39,229 nt of DNA from contig JACAEG010000097.1 in the NCBI GenBank assembly GCA_013388965.1, positions 1-39,229 of the forward strand. The letters are read 5' to 3'. Below the pieces are notes generated by a model. It had not been told where the DNA came from, did no database searches, and was given only the letters and a program-made list of their open reading frames with translations. Both the position numbers and the translations under genes were made by a program. Below are positions 34,884 through 39,229 of the stretch, in pieces. Source of the DNA: Pseudorhodoplanes sp. Its GTDB lineage: Bacteria; Pseudomonadota; Alphaproteobacteria; Rhizobiales; Xanthobacteraceae. The first letter of the stretch is position 1; every line of letters begins with the position of its first letter.

Positions 34884-35948
34884 TTGCTAGTTCCGCGGCC
34901 GGACGGCCACACATCTCCGGCGGGTCAGACCGGGCCTGTTTTTGTGCCCGAGATCCGCCCGAGGCGGCAGGGGATCACGATCGATTGCGATCTGAAGGAC
35001 GGCAAGACCTGGCAGGCGCCGGTCGCCGTCAAGGGCCGTGACGTCTGGGAGCTCTGGCGGCTGTTTGTCGTGCAGGGCGCGATCGGCTGGACCATGCCCC
35101 CCAGGGTCTGGCCGGCGATCGCGTCGCGCTGGGGCTCGCTCGAAGCGGCGCTGCATCCGAAGCGCACGGCCGAGCATGTGGCGCGTCTTGAAAAGCTATT
35201 GGCCGGCGCATCGGGACTTCCCGGCGCGCGGGAGATCGAGCAGGGAATCCTGGCGGGCCAGATCGAGGAGCGGCTCGAATATCTGCGCGCGCACCGGCCG
35301 GGCGGATGGGAGCCCGAGATTCGGGTCTATGGCGCGGAGCATGTCGAGGCGGCAAAGTCCGCGCATCGCGGGATATTGTTCTGGGGAAGCTCGTTCGCAT
35401 TCAACGACCTGATCGCGAAGATCGCGCTGCACCGTCTTGGCTTCGACGTCTATCATTATACCCGCCCGGTGCATGGCCTCTCGAACACGCGGTTCGGCAT
35501 TCGCGTGCTCAACCCCGTGCGCACCTCGATCGAGTGCAGGTACCTGGCGGCGCGCGTGAGCGGCGAGGAGAACATTTCCGGTGCGATGGACGTGCTCAAG
35601 CAGCACATCGCGGCGGGCGGCTCGGTGTCCATCAAGACCGGCAATCGCGGCAAGAAGCGCGCCTGCGCGCCGCTCTTCGGCGCGCAGCTCGAACTGGCTA
35701 CCGGCGTGGTCGCGCTCGCCAAGCGCTGGGATGTGCCGCTGGTGCCGACCTATACCTTGCGCCGCGAGGATGGCAGCTTCGATTTCATTCTCGGCAGGCC
35801 TCTGGAAAGCTCCGCGAACGAGGACGGCGAGAGAGCGTCCGAAATCGTGCGCCTTTACACCGAGCAGCTTGAACCGCTCGTCGTCGCCGAGCCGCTGCAA
35901 TGGCGGGGCTGGCGATTCATGATCCCGGCCGAGCCGGTTGCCCGCTAG
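34884..35948 (+). CDS. LpxL/HtrB-like lysophospholipid acyltransferase superfamily protein with non-canonical catalytic motif
   Basis: TTG start behind 'gaaggagcgggg'; 'AHRGILFWGSSFAFNDLIAKIALHRLGFDVYHYTRPVHG...GSVSIKTGNRGKKRACAPLFGAQLELATGVVALAKRWDVPLVPTYTLR' fits the overall family layout. Confidence 0.6.
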   Translation: MLVPRPDGHTSPAGQTGPVFVPEIRPRRQGITIDCDLKDGKTWQAPVAVKGRDVWELWRLFVVQGAIGWTMPPRVWPAIASRWGSLEAALHPKRTAEHVARLEKLLAGASGLPGAREIEQGILAGQIEERLEYLRAHRPGGWEPEIRVYGAEHVEAAKSAHRGILFWGSSFAFNDLIAKIALHRLGFDVYHYTRPVHGLSNTRFGIRVLNPVRTSIECRYLAARVSGEENISGAMDVLKQHIAAGGSVSIKTGNRGKKRACAPLFGAQLELATGVVALAKRWDVPLVPTYTLRREDGSFDFILGRPLESSANEDGERASEIVRLYTEQLEPLVVAEPLQWRGWRFMIPAEPVAR

Positions 35949-35975
35949 AGCGCGCTGCGAACCGAGGGTGTTCCC

Positions 35976-37193
35976 GTGTCCGGTGGCGTAGCCGATTCCG
36001 TGCGAGGCAAGGCCGCCGACAGAGCCGGCCGGACCATCGTCTATCTGGTCTCCGAGGACTGGTATTTTCTCTCCCACCGGCTTCCGATGGCGTTCGCGGC
36101 GCGCGATGCCGGCTATCGGGTGCATGTGGCGACGCGGGTCACGTCGGGCGCGGCCGAGATCGAGCGGCACGGCTTCGTGCTGCATCCGGTGCATTGGCAG
36201 CGTGGCAGCACCAATCCCGTCGATACAATCGCCGTCATCCGCGAGGTGCGGGCGCTTTACCGCAGCCTCAGGCCCGATATCGCGCATCATGTGGCGCTAC
36301 AGCCGTCGATCGTCGGCTCGCTCGCCGCGCTCGGCCTGCCGATGGCGCGGCTCAATGCGCTGACCGGACTCGGCTTCGCATTCACCTCGGGCGGCATCCG
36401 GGCCCGCATGCTGCGCGCCGTGCTTTCGACCTTGCTCTCGGTCCTGCTCAGGCGACCCGGCGCCATCGCGCTGGTGCAAAACCCCGACGATCGCGACGCG
36501 CTGCGTTCCATCGGTGTGCCGGCGGCGCGGATCGAGCTCATTCCAGGCTCCGGTGTCGACACGGATGAATTGTCGCCGTTGCCGGAACCGGAGGGACCGG
36601 TGACCGCCGCCTTTGTCGGACGGCTTTTGGCCGACAAGGGAATTCGCAGCCTCATCGCCGCGCACAAGCAGGTCACCGGCCGCGGCGTCCCGCTCCGGCT
36701 GCTCGTCGCCGGGAGCGACGACCCGGCCAATCCCGCATCGATCCCGCCCGCCGAAATCGAAAGCTGGAAGGCGCTGCCGGATGTCGAAATCCTCGGGCAT
36801 GTGAAGGATATCCGCGCCCTCTGGGCGCGCGCGCACATCGCCGTGCTGCCGTCGCGCCGGGAAGGGCTGCCAAAGAGCCTGCTGGAGGCGGCGGCCTTCG
36901 GCCGCCCGATTGTTGCGACCGACGTGCCGGGCTGCCGGGAAATCGCGAGACAGAACGTCAACGCGCTGCTGGTGCCGCCGGATGACACGGATGCCCTCGC
37001 CGACGCCCTGGGAGCCCTTGCACAGGATGCGCCTTTGCGGCACAGGCTAGGCGCCGCGGGCCGCAGGCTGGTGGAGGACGAGCTTTCGAGCGAGCGAATC
37101 GGTCGCCAGATCGTCGCGCTTTACGACCGTCTTCTGATGAACAGCCGGCACCTGCCGGCCGCCACGGTATCGAGTGAGAGAACGTCCCGCTGA
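35976..37193 (+). CDS. Glycosyltransferase family 4
   Basis: GTG start; 'SEDWYFLSHRLPMAFAARDAGYRVHVATR', 'FVGRLLADKGIRSLIAA', 'VLPSRREGLPKSLLEAAAFGRPIVATDVPGCREI'. Confidence 0.93.
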   Translation: MSGGVADSVRGKAADRAGRTIVYLVSEDWYFLSHRLPMAFAARDAGYRVHVATRVTSGAAEIERHGFVLHPVHWQRGSTNPVDTIAVIREVRALYRSLRPDIAHHVALQPSIVGSLAALGLPMARLNALTGLGFAFTSGGIRARMLRAVLSTLLSVLLRRPGAIALVQNPDDRDALRSIGVPAARIELIPGSGVDTDELSPLPEPEGPVTAAFVGRLLADKGIRSLIAAHKQVTGRGVPLRLLVAGSDDPANPASIPPAEIESWKALPDVEILGHVKDIRALWARAHIAVLPSRREGLPKSLLEAAAFGRPIVATDVPGCREIARQNVNALLVPPDDTDALADALGALAQDAPLRHRLGAAGRRLVEDELSSERIGRQIVALYDRLLMNSRHLPAATVSSERTSR

Positions 37194-38491
37194 TGAACAC
37201 GCCCGCCGCTTCGCATCATCGAAAAATCGCCGTGATCGGACTTGGCTATGTCGGCCTGCCGGTGGCCGTCGCCTTCGCGCGCGCCGGCACGCCGGTCGTC
37301 GGCTTCGACATCGACGAGCGCCGGATCGCGCAATTGCGCGCAGGCGACGACCGCACGCGCGAAGTGGAGCCGCACGAGCTTGCCGCGAAGGAGCTGAACT
37401 TCGTCAGTGACCCGGCGCATCTGGTGGGCTGTGACTTCTTCATCGTCACCGTGCCGACGCCGATCGACAGCGCCAATCGCCCCGATCTGTCGGCCCTGTT
37501 CGGGGCGTCGCAGACGGTCGCCAGGGCGATGAAGAAGGGCGCCATCGTCGTCTATGAATCGACGGTTTATCCCGGTTGCATCGAGGAGGATTGCGTGCCA
37601 GTGCTGGAGCGCGCCTCGGGATTGAAGGCGGGGCGCGATTTCACGGTCGGCTATTCGCCCGAGCGCATCAATCCGGGCGACAAGATGCACCGCTTCGAGA
37701 CCATCACCAAGGTCGTGTCGGGCCAGGATCAGGCGACGCTCGACATCGTCGCCGACGTCTACGGATCGGTGGTGACGGCGGGCATCCACCGCGCACCATC
37801 GATCAAGGTCGCGGAGGCCGCCAAGGTGATCGAGAACACCCAGCGCGACATCAACATCGCCTTCATGAACGAATTGTCGGCGATCTGCCACCGCCTCGGC
37901 ATCGATACTGGCGATGTGCTGACCGCCGCCGGCACGAAATGGAATTTCCAGCGTTTCTATCCGGGCCTTGTCGGCGGCCACTGCATCGGGGTCGATCCCT
38001 ATTACCTGACGCATCGCGCCGAGCGCGCCGGCTACCACCCGGAAGTCATCCTGGCCGGGCGGCGGATCAACGACAATGTCGGCCAGCGGGTCGCGCTCGC
38101 CTGCATCCGCAACCTGTTCCGCCGCAAGCGGCACGATGCGGTGGTCACCGTGCTCGGCATCACCTTCAAGGAGAACGTGCCCGACACCCGCAATTCGAAG
38201 GTCGCCGATATCGTGCGCGAACTCGAATCGGCGGGCGTCGAGGTGCAGGTGCACGATCCGCTCGCCTCGGCGGAGGGCGCCATGCACGAATACGGCATCA
38301 CGCTGCGCAGCCGCAGCGAACTGAAGCCGAGCGATGCGGTCATCCTCGCCGTGTCGCACGACGAATTTGTCGCGGGCGGCTGGCCGCTGATCCAGGACTT
38401 GCTGCGCGATCGAGTCGGCGCGGTGTTCGACGTCAAGTCCGTGCTGAAACGGGAGGCCATGCCCGCCGGCATCGAATTGTGGCGCCTGTGA
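37193..38491 (+). CDS. tviB: Nucleotide sugar dehydrogenase (UDP-N-acetylhexosamine 6-dehydrogenase, TviB/WbpO-like)
   Basis: 'IAVIGLGYVGLPVAVAFARAGTPVVGFDIDERRI', 'YESTVYPGCIEEDCVPVLE', 'YSPERINPGDK', 'GGHCIGVDPYYLTHRAERAGYHPEVILAGRRIND', 'ITFKENVPDTRNSKV'. Confidence 0.94.
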   Translation: MNTPAASHHRKIAVIGLGYVGLPVAVAFARAGTPVVGFDIDERRIAQLRAGDDRTREVEPHELAAKELNFVSDPAHLVGCDFFIVTVPTPIDSANRPDLSALFGASQTVARAMKKGAIVVYESTVYPGCIEEDCVPVLERASGLKAGRDFTVGYSPERINPGDKMHRFETITKVVSGQDQATLDIVADVYGSVVTAGIHRAPSIKVAEAAKVIENTQRDINIAFMNELSAICHRLGIDTGDVLTAAGTKWNFQRFYPGLVGGHCIGVDPYYLTHRAERAGYHPEVILAGRRINDNVGQRVALACIRNLFRRKRHDAVVTVLGITFKENVPDTRNSKVADIVRELESAGVEVQVHDPLASAEGAMHEYGITLRSRSELKPSDAVILAVSHDEFVAGGWPLIQDLLRDRVGAVFDVKSVLKREAMPAGIELWRL

Positions 38492-38525
38492 CAAGCCTGC
38501 CGGCGGTGATAGCGTTCGGACATTC

Positions 38526-39229
38526 ATGACCCAGCCGACGCCCTCCGAACTCATTGTGCCTCTGATCATGTGCGGAGGAGCCGGCACGCGCCTCTGGCCG
38601 GCATCGCGGGAGGGGCGTCCGAAGCAGTTTCTGCCGCTTCTGGGCAGCCGCTCGACCTTCCAGCAGACCATGCTGCGCGTGTCCGGTCCCGCGACCTTCG
38701 CGCGGCCGATCGTCATCACCAACAAGCAATATCGCTTCATCGTCCAGGAGCAGCTCGCCGAGATCGGCGTCGAGGCCGACATCCTGCTGGAGCCGATGCG
38801 GCGCGATTCCGGCCCCGCCATTGCCGCGGGCGCCGTCTTTGCCGCCCGGCGCGACGCAGACCCGGTCGTGGCGGCGCTCGCCGCCGATCATGTCGTGGGC
38901 GACGACCGCGCCTTTGTGGATGCCTGCCGCCAGGCCGCGCGCGCGGCGCGCCGCGGCCGCATCGTGACCTTCGGGGTGAGGCCGGACCGGCCGGCCACCG
39001 AATACGGCTATATCTGCCCGGGCGAGGACCTGGGCGAGGGCGTGTTCGCGGTCGAGCGCTTCGTCGAGAAGCCGGACGAGGAGACGGCGCGCGGCTATGT
39101 CGACGAGGGCTATCTCTGGAATTCCGGCAACTTCACCTTCGCGGCGGGCGATCTCCTGGCCGAATACGCCGCGCATGATGCCGATACCGTGAAGGCTGCG
39201 ACCGCCGCGATAGCGGCGGCCCGCCGCGA
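38526..39229 (+). CDS. manC: Mannose-1-phosphate guanylyltransferase (ManC/CpsB-like), truncated at window end
   Basis: Open to window end, hence missing from the ORF track; 'LIVPLIMCGGAGTRLWPASREGRPKQFLPLLGSRSTFQQTMLR' and 'FVEKPDEETARGYVDEGYLWNSGNFTF'. Confidence 0.93.
   Translation, partial: MTQPTPSELIVPLIMCGGAGTRLWPASREGRPKQFLPLLGSRSTFQQTMLRVSGPATFARPIVITNKQYRFIVQEQLAEIGVEADILLEPMRRDSGPAIAAGAVFAARRDADPVVAALAADHVVGDDRAFVDACRQAARAARRGRIVTFGVRPDRPATEYGYICPGEDLGEGVFAVERFVEKPDEETARGYVDEGYLWNSGNFTFAAGDLLAEYAAHDADTVKAATAAIAAARR

Noticed and set aside
1-39229. CRISPR arrays, tRNA/rRNA genes, transposases or IS ends
   Set aside because: None seen: no regularly spaced repeats, no recognisable RNA genes, and no ORF with transposase/integrase motifs.

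Overview
The window is a GC-rich, gene-dense cell-surface polysaccharide locus (LPS O-antigen or capsule type). Codon usage and gene style suggest an alphaproteobacterium, probably Rhizobiales (inference only). I support 32 protein-coding genes: 30 complete and one truncated at each window edge. From left to right they are: (i) a core/O-antigen block with GT2 x2, an O-antigen ligase-like membrane protein and a GT9 heptosyltransferase-like protein; (ii) a WbpM/WbpV/WbpL-like initiation block (FlaA1/CapD dehydratase, SDR epimerase, MraY/WecA-type transferase) plus a KpsF/KdsD isomerase; (iii) a decoration block with a glutamine-dependent asparagine synthetase-like amidotransferase, two dissimilar sulfotransferases, a SAM methyltransferase, a GT4, an Fe(II)/2OG dioxygenase-like protein and an OafA-type acyltransferase with SGNH domain; (iv) four tandem, same-strand, clearly paralogous ~460-aa GT-B-like proteins; (v) an ABC exporter followed by a nonulosonic-acid-type operon (NeuB, NeuC, a NeuA-like cytidylyltransferase) interrupted by a 2-hydroxyacid dehydrogenase / TPP enzyme / Gfo-Idh-MocA trio and ending in a NodB-type deacetylase; (vi) a surface-carbohydrate GT, an LpxL/HtrB-like acyltransferase homologue with an altered catalytic motif, a GT4, a UDP-HexNAc dehydrogenase and a partial ManC. 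No rRNA, tRNA, CRISPR array or insertion sequence was recognised. The best candidates for undescribed biology are the four-paralog array and the TPP-containing nonulosonate operon. No database search was possible, so family assignments rest on motifs read by eye.
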